Position numbers and translations under genes: made by a program. 64,000 nucleotides of DNA from Planctomycetota bacterium (GTDB lineage Bacteria; Planctomycetota; Planctomycetia; JALXBF01): the NCBI GenBank assembly GCA_026991575.1, contig JALXBF010000183.1:32653-96652 (forward strand), given 5' to 3'. Shown one piece after another: positions 27,832 to 35,828 of this stretch. The notes below the pieces were generated by a model. It worked only from the letters and a program-made list of their open reading frames with translations. It made no database searches and was not told where the DNA came from. Each line of letters starts with the position of its first letter. The stretch's first letter is position 1.

Positions 27832-28227
27832 TCAGCCGGTCTTAACCGGGATCCGGCGCGGCTTGGCCTCAGCGGCCTTTGGCAGGTGCACGATCAGCAC
27901 GCCGTCTCGATACTCGGCGTGGATCTTATCAGGGTCGACGTCCTCGTACACGACGAACGTGCGGACGTAGTCGCCCACGCCGTATTCGCGGAACAGGTAG
28001 TCTCGCTGCTCGTCAGCCTCATCCACCCGGCCGTGCACGGTCAGCTCACCGTTCTCGAAGCGGATATCGATCTTTTCCGGGTCGAGGCCGGGCATGTCTG
28101 CGTAGATCCGCAGTTCTTCGTCCGTCTCCAGGATGTCGACCAGCGGCGTGTAGGCAACACCGCCACGGGTGCGCTCAGGCATGAGCACACCACTTGTTGG
28201 AACCTTCGTCGCCAGTTCCCGTGCCAT
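27832..28227 (-). CDS. Small heat shock protein, Hsp20 family (second of tandem array)
   Basis: 131 residues from ATG 28227, which has AGGAGGGAG upstream; the track start at 28329 is rejected. The N-terminal arm is short (ELATKVPTSGVLMPERTRGG). The domain has YTPLVDILETDEELRIYADMPGLDPEKIDI, ENGELTVHGRV, an acidic loop DEADEQRDYLFREYGVGDYVRTF, and YRDGVLIVHLPK near the end, with a tail PRRIPV matching the IxI-type anchor. More acidic than its neighbours. Holdase role expected. Confidence 0.93.
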   Translation of the reverse strand: MARELATKVPTSGVLMPERTRGGVAYTPLVDILETDEELRIYADMPGLDPEKIDIRFENGELTVHGRVDEADEQRDYLFREYGVGDYVRTFVVYEDVDPDKIHAEYRDGVLIVHLPKAAEAKPRRIPVKTG

Positions 28228-28325
28228 GGCTGTCTCCCTCCTTTTTCGGTCTGTAGTGTCCCGACCGACGGTTCCCGGCCCGGGCTCTTCGCCCGGGCCC
28301 AACGGCGTTCGATCCAGCCGGCCGA

Positions 28326-28799
28326 TCACTCGGCCTTCACCGGGATCTTCCGGGCACGAGCCGACTCGGCCTTCGGCAGCCGAATTCGCAGCAGACCGTT
28401 GTGCAGCGTAGCCTCGACCTTCTCTGCGTCGACCTCAACCGGCAAGGTAATCACCCGCGTGAACGACCCGAACATACGCTCACGCCGGTGCCAGGTTCCC
28501 TTTTCGACCTGCGGAGCTTTCCGCTCGCCGCGAATCGTCAGCTGGTTATCCCGGGTCACGTAGATCTCAATGTCCTCAAGCGCCATGCCCGGGAGCTCAG
28601 CCTCCACGTAGAGCGCCTCGTCGTCCTCCCAGATGTTCAGCGGCGGAAAGCCCGCGCTGAGCCGTGGCCACGCCGCACTCTCGAACAGATCCAGGCCGAA
28701 GTCGCGGAAGATCCGGTTCACCTCACGCTGCAGGCGATTCATCTCCTGCCAGACGTCAGGCAGCGTGCCGCTGAATGGCTCCCAACGCGTCAGATACAT
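28326..28799 (-). CDS. Small heat shock protein, Hsp20 family (first of tandem array)
   Basis: 157 residues; ATG 28799 follows GGGAGGTGGAGCC. Classical class A type: N-terminal LTRWEPFSG and LQREVNRIFRDFG arm, alpha-crystallin domain FPPLNIWEDDEALYVEAELPGMALEDIEI, RGERKAPQ, FGSFTRVITLPVEVD, LHNGLLRIRLPK, and the tail ARKIPVKAE with the IPV (IxI) anchor used in oligomers. First gene of the array, so its upstream region should hold the heat-shock promoter. Confidence 0.94.
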   Translation of the reverse strand: MYLTRWEPFSGTLPDVWQEMNRLQREVNRIFRDFGLDLFESAAWPRLSAGFPPLNIWEDDEALYVEAELPGMALEDIEIYVTRDNQLTIRGERKAPQVEKGTWHRRERMFGSFTRVITLPVEVDAEKVEATLHNGLLRIRLPKAESARARKIPVKAE

Positions 28800-29118
28800 G
28801 GCTCCACCTCCCGTCTGAGAACCGACACCCCAACGGAACTGCCACCGACCACCGACTGCTCGCCCGGTGAATCTTGCAACGTGCGTGCCAGACCGGGGCC
28901 GAGAGGGTTGCGGTATGTCCGTGTAAGTGTTTTCCTGGAAATAGGTTGCGTGAGGAACGCGCCGCGGGCCCGTGCGGACGGTGGAAGTAACGCGAGCGTT
29001 GGTGACAAGCTGTCTGGCATCGTGTCAGTTTGTCGGCGCGAACAGGGCTACTCCGGCGCGATAGGATGCTGTAGAGCTGGCCGCTGTCGTCGTTAGTGTG
29101 GCCGTTCGGGGATTGGGT
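28800..29118. other. Divergent regulatory region of hsp20 array and DUF2905 gene
   Basis: 319 bases. I looked for a CIRCE inverted repeat and a sigma-32-like pair for the minus-strand hsp20 genes and saw neither. TAGGAT at 29058-29063 could be a -10 box for the plus-strand gene, but no matching -35 was found. Confidence 0.4.
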
Positions 29119-29358
29119 ATGACAGACGGATTGCCCGGCGAACTTGGCAAGTTGTTGATCGGAGTCGGCCTGGTGCTGGTTCTGCTCGGCCTAGTCTTTC
29201 TGGCAGCCGGGCGCCTAGGTCTGGGACGGCTGCCCGGCGACATCATCTGGCGCCGAGACAACGTCACGATCTACTTTCCTATCATGACGTCGCTGATCCT
29301 CAGCCTGCTGCTGACGCTGCTGCTGTGGATCATGCAGAGCTTCTCGGGGCGTTCCTAG
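29119..29358 (+). CDS. DUF2905-like small membrane protein
   Basis: 79 residues with two membrane helices (LLIGVGLVLVLLGLVFLAAG and FPIMTSLILSLLLTLLLWIM) separated by the conserved loop LPGDIIWRRDNVTIYFP. This loop (LPGDI...YFP) is the hallmark of the DUF2905 family, small bacterial membrane proteins of unknown function. ATG 29119 is preferred; the GTG at 29098 used by the track adds seven residues without support. Confidence 0.85.
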   Translation: MTDGLPGELGKLLIGVGLVLVLLGLVFLAAGRLGLGRLPGDIIWRRDNVTIYFPIMTSLILSLLLTLLLWIMQSFSGRS

Positions 29359-29508
29359 CCGTCCGGGAACAGGCTCCGGTGGCGTGCTGACCCGCCGGTG
29401 CTGCTTAACGTCGTTGGCGGTTTGCCGCGCGCCATGTCTCTCAGAGCGTGTGTCCACGAACCGCGCCGGGCAACCGTGCCTCTGCGCCGGTTCTCAGCGC
29501 TGTGCGGG

Positions 29509-30516
29509 TCAGGCAGCGTGCTTGCGCTGCCATTCAAGCCACTGAGCGCCAGCTTTCGGGTCGCTGAGGTGGCGCGCCATGTCGAGAAAAGCGGCGAAAT
29601 AGCTTGGGAACACGGGGCCGGAGGAGGGGGCATTGTTGCCAGCGGGGTACACCAACGGGTAGGCCGCCGCCGTCTTGTTTTCCGGGATCGTTGCGTACCG
29701 GTGGTGGACGCCGTGGAGCGAGATGTTAAACCAGGTAAAGTCGACGAGCTTACCGAAGAGGGAGTGGTGTACCACCGTGCGGGTCGCCTCTACCGGACCG
29801 TTTGCCAGTAGGCCAAGATGCTCAACGTACTTGCGCAGGGACTGTATGTTCGCTGCCAGCATCGCGGGTACGAGGTAGCAGGATGCCAAGTAGAGCCAGG
29901 CGTCTAATGCGGCAGTGACCACCAGGATGCCGGCCCATGCCAGCGCGATCAGAGCCAGTTCGACGGCGATCCGACGACGCACCTTGTGGTTACGGATCAG
30001 GCTGCCCGGACGCAGGTACGCCCGAAGGAACAGGACCGGTGTGTAGATCAGCCCGAACGTCAACTCGACGAACGCCACCAGGCGACGGAACCAGCGGGCG
30101 GTGCCTGGGATGGTGAACGGCCACATCTCCTCGTCCTTCTCCGAGTTGATGTAGGCATGGTGCAGGTGGTGCGCTGCGCGGTACAGTGAGATCGGGACGA
30201 AGGCGAACGTGCCGATGAGCTGGCCAACGACCTCGTTCAGCCAGCGCGGTGGCGCAAGCGTGTAGTGCGAGCACTCGTGGAAGGCCATCAGGTGGCCGTG
30301 CATCAGATGACCAAGCACCAGCCAGAGGGGGACGACGGCCCACCAGATGCCTTCGTAAGTGAGGTAGCCTAGCAGGGCAACTAGGCCGAGGAACAGGACG
30401 GCCATCACGAGCCACTGGTAGAACGGGGCCCAGCTCTTGCGATGCAGTTCGATCAAGTAATGGCGGCGTTCTTCGTTGGAGAGGTTCAGGGGCACGGTAG
30501 CCGGTGCACTGTGCAT
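29509..30516 (-). CDS. Membrane fatty acid desaturase/hydroxylase
   Basis: 335 residues, a di-iron membrane enzyme. Three histidine boxes are visible: HECSH (about 85), HHLHH (about 122) and HGVHH (about 250). Hydrophobic pairs lie between them (WLVMAVLFLGLVALLGYLTY; LALIALAWAGILVVTAAL). These boxes bind the two irons that introduce a double bond or hydroxyl into an acyl chain. The start was moved from the track's 30534 to ATG 30516, because GGGAGGA lies six bases before it. It likely tunes membrane fluidity; the exact substrate is not visible. Confidence 0.88.
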   Translation of the reverse strand: MHSAPATVPLNLSNEERRHYLIELHRKSWAPFYQWLVMAVLFLGLVALLGYLTYEGIWWAVVPLWLVLGHLMHGHLMAFHECSHYTLAPPRWLNEVVGQLIGTFAFVPISLYRAAHHLHHAYINSEKDEEMWPFTIPGTARWFRRLVAFVELTFGLIYTPVLFLRAYLRPGSLIRNHKVRRRIAVELALIALAWAGILVVTAALDAWLYLASCYLVPAMLAANIQSLRKYVEHLGLLANGPVEATRTVVHHSLFGKLVDFTWFNISLHGVHHRYATIPENKTAAAYPLVYPAGNNAPSSGPVFPSYFAAFLDMARHLSDPKAGAQWLEWQRKHAA

Positions 30517-31062
30517 CGGTGTTCCTCCCATCATCGCGGGGTGGGCGACGCCGGGTCACGTGCTGCTTGACCACGTACCCCTTGATCGGCGTCAGGCGGT
30601 CCAGAGCGGCAAACACTATGGCCAGGCGAGCGTCCCTGGTGAAGAGGCTAGCATTCGTGTCCCCTCCGTGCTCACTTACCAATTCTTTCGGCAGTAATCG
30701 CGGGGGGCAAGAGCTTTCTCCGGGGCTTCATCGGCCCCGCGGGTCGGTGATCCGGGCTGCGTCTGCTCGGAGCACACCGCAAGAGCGGCGCGCGCCGAGG
30801 CGCCCCCAGGTGGGCTGGGCAGGCCGCGAGTGCCGCTGTGGGGGGTTCCTCCACAACCGACAGGCAGCGCGTGTCTTGGCTTACCGGCTCGGGGGATTCG
30901 CAGACGAAGTTCGCCGTTGTTTGTGGTCCGCCTGGGCGCGCTTGTGAGAAGCTGCAGACACGATGCACCCTGCTGTATGCGAGTCCCCCTCGCCCGAACA
31001 CGCCACGAGGTTGTCGAATGTCTCGCGGTCAGGAGCTGCTGTCTGCTCTTGGTTTCTCCACG
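30517..31062. other. Non-coding stretch upstream of the desaturase
   Basis: About 545 bases. ORFs on both strands (for example 30504-30947 plus, 30672-31001 minus) overlap each other and lack motifs; the longer plus ORFs starting at 30830-30838 continue antisense into the gene at 31130. No clear promoter for the desaturase was found. Confidence 0.45.
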
Positions 31063-31095
31063 GAAAAAACGGCGGCGGTCTCAAGAACCGCCGCC
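31063..31095 (-). terminator. Rho-independent terminator after 31130-33229
   Basis: A perfect 9-bp stem GGCGGCGGT/ACCGCCGCC (31071-31079 with 31087-31095). On the minus strand it is followed directly by GTTTTTTCC, a good T-run, 34 bases after the stop of the upstream gene. Confidence 0.85.
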
Positions 31096-31129
31096 GCGAG
31101 ACGCGATGGACGTGGCGTGGGTGTGCGTG

Positions 31130-33229
31130 CTACGCGAGTCGATCGGCCAGGCGGCGCAGGAGCCTGGCCAGCGCCCTACGGAACGTCACGCTCTTGGCAG
31201 CAGTTCCCCCGAGTGTCGCCCCAGCCGAGGCCGTTACCAGCAAGGCCGTCTCTGGTCCAGCTGCATCAGACTCCTCGGCCGCGCCAGCGACGGCGGCGAG
31301 GTCCTCTGCGCTGCCACCTTCGGCTGCCAACCGCCGCTCAAGCACCTGCTCCGCAATCGCGGTCGCATCATGGAACGCGGTGTCCTGTTGTACTGCCTCC
31401 CGCACCAGCTCCGACCAGTCCACGTCGGCTTGGTGACCATCGTGTGGCGAGGTGTCCGCGTGGCGCAGCGCGTAGAGAGCCGCTGACAAGGTGCTCATTG
31501 CTGGCACCTGATCCTGTGCGCCAGCGCGGTGACTCGCCACCGCTATAGCTTCTAGACTCTGGAGAACTTGCTGGGTTGGCACGGGGGCGCTCCGGCCGGT
31601 GAACGGATCCACCACCAGAACCGGTGCGGTGTAGATCGGACTGCCCTGCATGTTAGGCAGCACCCGCGCGCCACCGCGCTCCGACAGGCTATCGCCATCG
31701 CTGTGTTCACGGCTGGCTGATTCCCCAAGAGCTTGCCAGACCAACTCCTGGGTGGGTTCGAGCGCCCGCAGCGCGCCGGCGTCGACCACTGGAGCACCTT
31801 GGCCGAAGGAAGGAACGTGGGAGATGGTCAGCGTCACCTGGGGCACTTCTGCGTCCACGTCCAGCTGGCCTCCCGACAGCCACAGAGCGCTCAGCGCAAG
31901 TTCATAGTCGCCGCTGGCCCCGGCCTCGCTTGCCACCACTCGGTACACACCGGGGCCTAACACCAACGTGATTGCCTCACCCGAGGCTGGGTTCCAGCTC
32001 GCGACGATCTGTCCCAGGTGGTCGGTCAACACAAGCTGTGCGCCCGCGGGACCATTCCACACCAATTGGTACAATCCGTCCGTCGGCAGCTCAAACCGAT
32101 AGGCGTCTGCATCGCCCTGTCCCAGACTGCCGCCGATGGCCACACCGAGGGTTAGCTCAGCCTCGAACAGGTGTCCCAGATCCAGTTCAGCCACATCCTG
32201 TCCCGGCAGCTCCCCCCAGCTCTGCGAGGCTGCGACGGTGAATGTCACCGTGAAGTCCGATGCGGCCACTTGCCCGGCACCGTCTACCAACGCCTCACGC
32301 GACACGACGAGCGTGTACGTACCGTTGGCGAGCCGCTCATTGAGTAGGAACCGTAACGTACCGGCCTCTGGATCGTAGTGAGCCGGCGTCAGCGTGATTC
32401 GCTCGCCATCGGGTCCAACCAGGTAGATCTCGCCGGCAAGTAGCGGCTCGACTGCCACCGGTTCGCTCAGCGTCAGCACAATCTCCGTCGGAGCCTCGTC
32501 GAGCAGGTCGCCTTCGGCCACGGACGCGGCCACGACGCTGGGCGCAGCGCCTCCGTCCTCGACGGAGACAACCAGTGCATACTCCCCTGAGGATCCGCCC
32601 GCAGTGCCACCGAGCGGGTCGGCCCAGCTAAATCCGCCGCGCTGTTCGGCCTCATTGCCCGTTGCGCTCACCGCCACGTAATAGGTTCCCGGGTTCAAAG
32701 CGAGTGTGGCGAAGACTTCGCTCGGCGAGCCTCCGTCCGGAAGATGGAGCCAACTCGTATCTCGACCGTTCCAGATCAATTCCCCCTGAGCGTCATAGAT
32801 CGCAAGACTCGGATCGAGTCCGCTACCCAGCGAGGGGGCCAGGAGCTGGAAACGGACGGCCTGCGGCCCCTGACCATCGATGACCAGCGTGAAGAAATCG
32901 ACGTCGTTGGCTTGCCGCGAAGGCCCCAGCAATGGGTTATCGCCGATGACGCCCGCCAGCACGACCGTTGCGCCGGAGACCACCTGCGTCGCCGGTGTGC
33001 GTGCAGGCCCGTCTGCCGCTTCGCCGAGAATCCATGCTGGCACGGCGTTGCCGTTTACGGTCGCCTCGGTTCCGATCAGACCTGCACCGGCCAGAAAGCT
33101 CGACAGGGGTAGTCCCCCGGACAGCAGATCCAACCCGAGCAGGGACAGGACACATCGCTCTTCGAGCCGCTCAACCTTTAGCGTCGCCTGCTCCCGCCGC
33201 TGCCTGCGAATTCGTTCGATTCGGCTCAT
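31130..33229 (-). CDS. Exported surface protein with planctomycete N-terminal motif, PPC-like and Ig-like domains
   Basis: 699 residues from ATG 33229 (GGGGACGAG upstream); the track start at 33283 adds 18 residues of no clear value. The N-terminus is basic (IERIRRQRREQ) and carries VERLEERCVLSL, the same element as in the giant protein but with Cys inserted. A PPC-like beta domain follows (VDFFTLVID, LDPSLAIYD). An Ig-like SbsA/Big_5-type domain has PTEIVLTLSEPV and FLLNERLANGTYTLVVS. A second PPC-like domain has DADAYRFELPTDG. The last 250 residues are Ala/Ser-rich and end in a basic helix (ALARLLRRLADRLA). No enzyme motif. Divergent from the matrixin gene. Confidence 0.82.
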   Translation of the reverse strand: MSRIERIRRQRREQATLKVERLEERCVLSLLGLDLLSGGLPLSSFLAGAGLIGTEATVNGNAVPAWILGEAADGPARTPATQVVSGATVVLAGVIGDNPLLGPSRQANDVDFFTLVIDGQGPQAVRFQLLAPSLGSGLDPSLAIYDAQGELIWNGRDTSWLHLPDGGSPSEVFATLALNPGTYYVAVSATGNEAEQRGGFSWADPLGGTAGGSSGEYALVVSVEDGGAAPSVVAASVAEGDLLDEAPTEIVLTLSEPVAVEPLLAGEIYLVGPDGERITLTPAHYDPEAGTLRFLLNERLANGTYTLVVSREALVDGAGQVAASDFTVTFTVAASQSWGELPGQDVAELDLGHLFEAELTLGVAIGGSLGQGDADAYRFELPTDGLYQLVWNGPAGAQLVLTDHLGQIVASWNPASGEAITLVLGPGVYRVVASEAGASGDYELALSALWLSGGQLDVDAEVPQVTLTISHVPSFGQGAPVVDAGALRALEPTQELVWQALGESASREHSDGDSLSERGGARVLPNMQGSPIYTAPVLVVDPFTGRSAPVPTQQVLQSLEAIAVASHRAGAQDQVPAMSTLSAALYALRHADTSPHDGHQADVDWSELVREAVQQDTAFHDATAIAEQVLERRLAAEGGSAEDLAAVAGAAEESDAAGPETALLVTASAGATLGGTAAKSVTFRRALARLLRRLADRLA

Positions 33230-33537
33230 CGACTCGTCCCCGGTTTGCATGACGTGTTTCTGTCTGGGCCACAGAGAAGACATGGTCCAAACCGCTCACT
33301 CAACCCTAGGTCACCTACCCCGTCGGTCAAGTTGGTCCCGCGCCGGCAGCTTTCCCGGCGGCCTGTCGAGGCCTCCCTGAGAGGGTGCACGGTCTATTAA
33401 GTCGCGTCCATGTAATGGGTTGTGAATTTTTCGAAACCGATGTCCGGTTTCGCGGCGGAAATCCGGTTAGAAGAGTGGACGCGACAAGTGGTACTGAGGT
33501 GGACAGCGACAACGGTTTGCTGGTGGAGGAAAACGCG
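33230..33537. other. Divergent region between two exported-protein genes
   Basis: 308 bases feeding both genes. AT-rich patch near 33395-33435 (CTATTAAG, GAATTTTTCG) is the likely promoter zone, but no -35/-10 pair is clear enough to list. The start of the plus track ORF at 33385 reads through here without family similarity. Confidence 0.4.
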
Positions 33538-34929
33538 ATGCGACGCCGCGAGCAAGTCAGCCGAATTCGCCGCCGGGGCACCCAGCTTCGCGTTGAGAAT
33601 CTCGAGGGACGTGTCCTGCTGTCCCATGGTGGTCCTGAATGGCCGCATCCTGAGCGGATCACGGTGAGCTTCGTGCCCGACGGCACGGAGTGGACCATGA
33701 ACGGCACCACAGAGCAGTCGGTGCTGCAGCAGGCAATCAGCTCTCAGTATGACTGGGCCACCTGGAAGAAGGAATTCCTCCGTGGCCTGTATGCGTGGGC
33801 CCAGTACGCGAACATCAACTTCGCTCTGGTCAGCGACGATGGGTCGGCCATTGGCAGCGCCGGATCGACGTCCGACCACAACGTTCAGGGCGATGTGGAC
33901 TTTGGCGACATTCGCATCGGGATGTGGACGCTTCCGTGGAGCAGTACTGTTGCCGGTGCCTACTTGCCACCGCCGAACGTGACCACGACCGAGGCTGGCG
34001 ACATCACGCTGAATGAGTCGTACAAGAACTCGTCCTACTTCTACCCGAGCTTTGTGAAGACGGTTGCTGCCCACGAGGCCGGGCATGCCCTGGGCCTGGG
34101 TCACATCTCAGGCAGCGTCATCATGAACCCGACGCTGACGACGTACGAGTTCCGTCAGGTGGACATCGACGCGATCCAAGAGATTTACGGGCCGCGTCAG
34201 CATGACAGCTTCGATCAGGGTGGCCGTGGCAACTCGATGAGCACGCCGATCAACGTGACCAACCGGCTGGACAGCCAGTATCGGTACACCTTCAACGGCG
34301 TTGACATCACCACGCCCACCGACCGCGACTGGTACAAGATCCGGATTCCGTCCGGGGCGGGCGATGAGCTGTTGGTGCGGATGCACACGCACAAGTTGAG
34401 CATGCTGGCGCCGCGCCTGGTGCTCTACGACGCCAACGGCAACCAGATCAAGGCGGTCAATGGTGAGTATGGCAAGACAATCACCCTGCGCAAGAAAGTG
34501 AGACCGGGCCAGGTTTACTACGTGAAGGCGACCGGCAGGGGCACGGACGAATTCTCGGTGGGTGCCTATGCTCTGATGGTTCGCATCTCGAATGCCCCGT
34601 TGCTGCCGGTCCAGGTACCCAACACCGCAACCCCCGCTGGCAACACCAGCGGCACACCGCAGAGTGCTCTGGCTGCCGAACTGTACGAGACGACGGAGGT
34701 GGCCCGGCTGGACGTTGCTGGTACCACGGGCGAGCATGAGCGGGAGCAGCAGGAGGAGGTGGTTGCCCGCGACGCGGTGCTGGCCAGTGACGATGCTGCG
34801 GCCCTGGCCTACTTGACCTCAGACATCGACTCGCTGCTGGAGGATTCCGACGCTGAGGAGAACGCGAACGCGGTCGATCCGCTGGGCGGCGATCTCCTGG
34901 CGGATGCCCTGGCCGAGCTGAGCCTGTAA
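33538..34929 (+). CDS. Secreted matrixin-type (M10) zinc metalloprotease with PPC domain
   Basis: 463 residues from ATG 33538 (GGTGGAGGAAAACGCG upstream). N-terminal basic segment and LRVENLEGRVLLSHG, the third planctomycete-type motif in the window. Catalytic part about 30-215: zinc site HEAGHALGLGH followed by the Met-turn SVIMNP, as in metzincins, with VDFGDIRIGM before it. There is no obvious cysteine-switch propeptide. A PPC-like domain (TDRDWYKIRIPSG to GAYALMVRI) follows, then an acidic, Ala/Glu-rich tail. Predicted to be exported and to cut extracellular proteins or its own surface partners. Confidence 0.9.
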   Translation: MRRREQVSRIRRRGTQLRVENLEGRVLLSHGGPEWPHPERITVSFVPDGTEWTMNGTTEQSVLQQAISSQYDWATWKKEFLRGLYAWAQYANINFALVSDDGSAIGSAGSTSDHNVQGDVDFGDIRIGMWTLPWSSTVAGAYLPPPNVTTTEAGDITLNESYKNSSYFYPSFVKTVAAHEAGHALGLGHISGSVIMNPTLTTYEFRQVDIDAIQEIYGPRQHDSFDQGGRGNSMSTPINVTNRLDSQYRYTFNGVDITTPTDRDWYKIRIPSGAGDELLVRMHTHKLSMLAPRLVLYDANGNQIKAVNGEYGKTITLRKKVRPGQVYYVKATGRGTDEFSVGAYALMVRISNAPLLPVQVPNTATPAGNTSGTPQSALAAELYETTEVARLDVAGTTGEHEREQQEEVVARDAVLASDDAAALAYLTSDIDSLLEDSDAEENANAVDPLGGDLLADALAELSL

Positions 34930-35216
34930 CAGACGACACGCACTGCTGATTGCCACGACGCGGACGCGTCTGGCTGAGCTCGCGACGGAGCCGCGAATAG
35001 CCAAAGGTGCCTCGCCACCCGTACCGATGGTGTGCCGGCCCGCTTCTCGGCTCCGTCCATGGGGACCGGCCCGCCAGCCACCCGAACTCTCCCCATGTCC
35101 GCACACCAGCCTCCGGTGAGCTCAGCCAACGCGTCCGTCGTCGTTTTCTTGCGCGCAGCTGGCCCGGGCGTGCCGCTACAATGGCCGCTGCACAATCGCT
35201 CAGCGGAGACGCTGCT

Positions 35217-35726
35217 ATGGGCTACCTCATCAGCATCTGGCTTGCCCTCCAGCAGGGGCTGGCCAAGGCCGAAGAGTTGGCTGAGGTGCGCCGCGCGTAC
35301 GGCGTTGCGTGGTCAGGGTCGTGGGAGGAGCTCCGTCAGCTGATGCGATCGCCGTACGCGGCAGTACGGTACTGGGCTGCCAAGGCGGTACGTTACCGTG
35401 CGAATCCCCCTACCAATCTCATCGAAGCAGTCGCACCACTGACGCGCGATGCCGATCCGGTGGTGGCCGTCGCCGCGGCAGCGGCACTGGCCCACCACGG
35501 CAAGGGCGATCTACCGGATGTACGGCAAGCATTCCTGCGCGCGCTGCGTCACGGCCAGCCAGGTGTCCGGCTGGAAGCCCTGACGTTTCTGCGGGAGCTG
35601 CCCGCACTGGCGGCAGTGTTCCGCGACGAGTACCGCAGCACCCTGGCACTGGGTCGGCAGATGCCCAGCGAAGTGCAGAAGCTCTGCACCGAACTGCTGG
35701 AACGTACCGCCGAGCCGGACCGGTAA
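35217..35726 (+). CDS. HEAT-repeat-like protein upstream of sulfatase
   Basis: 169 residues from ATG 35217 (GGAGACG upstream); in-frame ATG at 35181 is an alternative. The sequence is helical: MRSPYAAVRYWAAKAVRY, then DADPVVAVAAAAALAHHG, then GQPGVRLEALTFLRELP, typical HEAT-like pairs with VRYWAA/VRLEAL signatures. The same kind of repeat occurs as a C-terminal tail in many planctomycete sulfatases. A sulfatase gene follows 103 bases later, so it may be a split-off or duplicated tail acting as a scaffold. There is no signal peptide of clear quality. Confidence 0.7.
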   Translation: MGYLISIWLALQQGLAKAEELAEVRRAYGVAWSGSWEELRQLMRSPYAAVRYWAAKAVRYRANPPTNLIEAVAPLTRDADPVVAVAAAAALAHHGKGDLPDVRQAFLRALRHGQPGVRLEALTFLRELPALAAVFRDEYRSTLALGRQMPSEVQKLCTELLERTAEPDR

Positions 35727-35828
35727 GCATCCCGCGGGACGTCGCGCGGCCCCGGCTGCAGCGCATGCGGATTAGCCGAGTGCGGCGCGCGGTCCGGTTG
35801 CTGGTCAGAAGCGTCCGGAGGAGCAAAC

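Noticed and set aside
30838-31548. Plus-strand ORF of 236 residues
   Set aside because: Mostly antisense to the exported protein at 31130-33229 and crosses its terminator.
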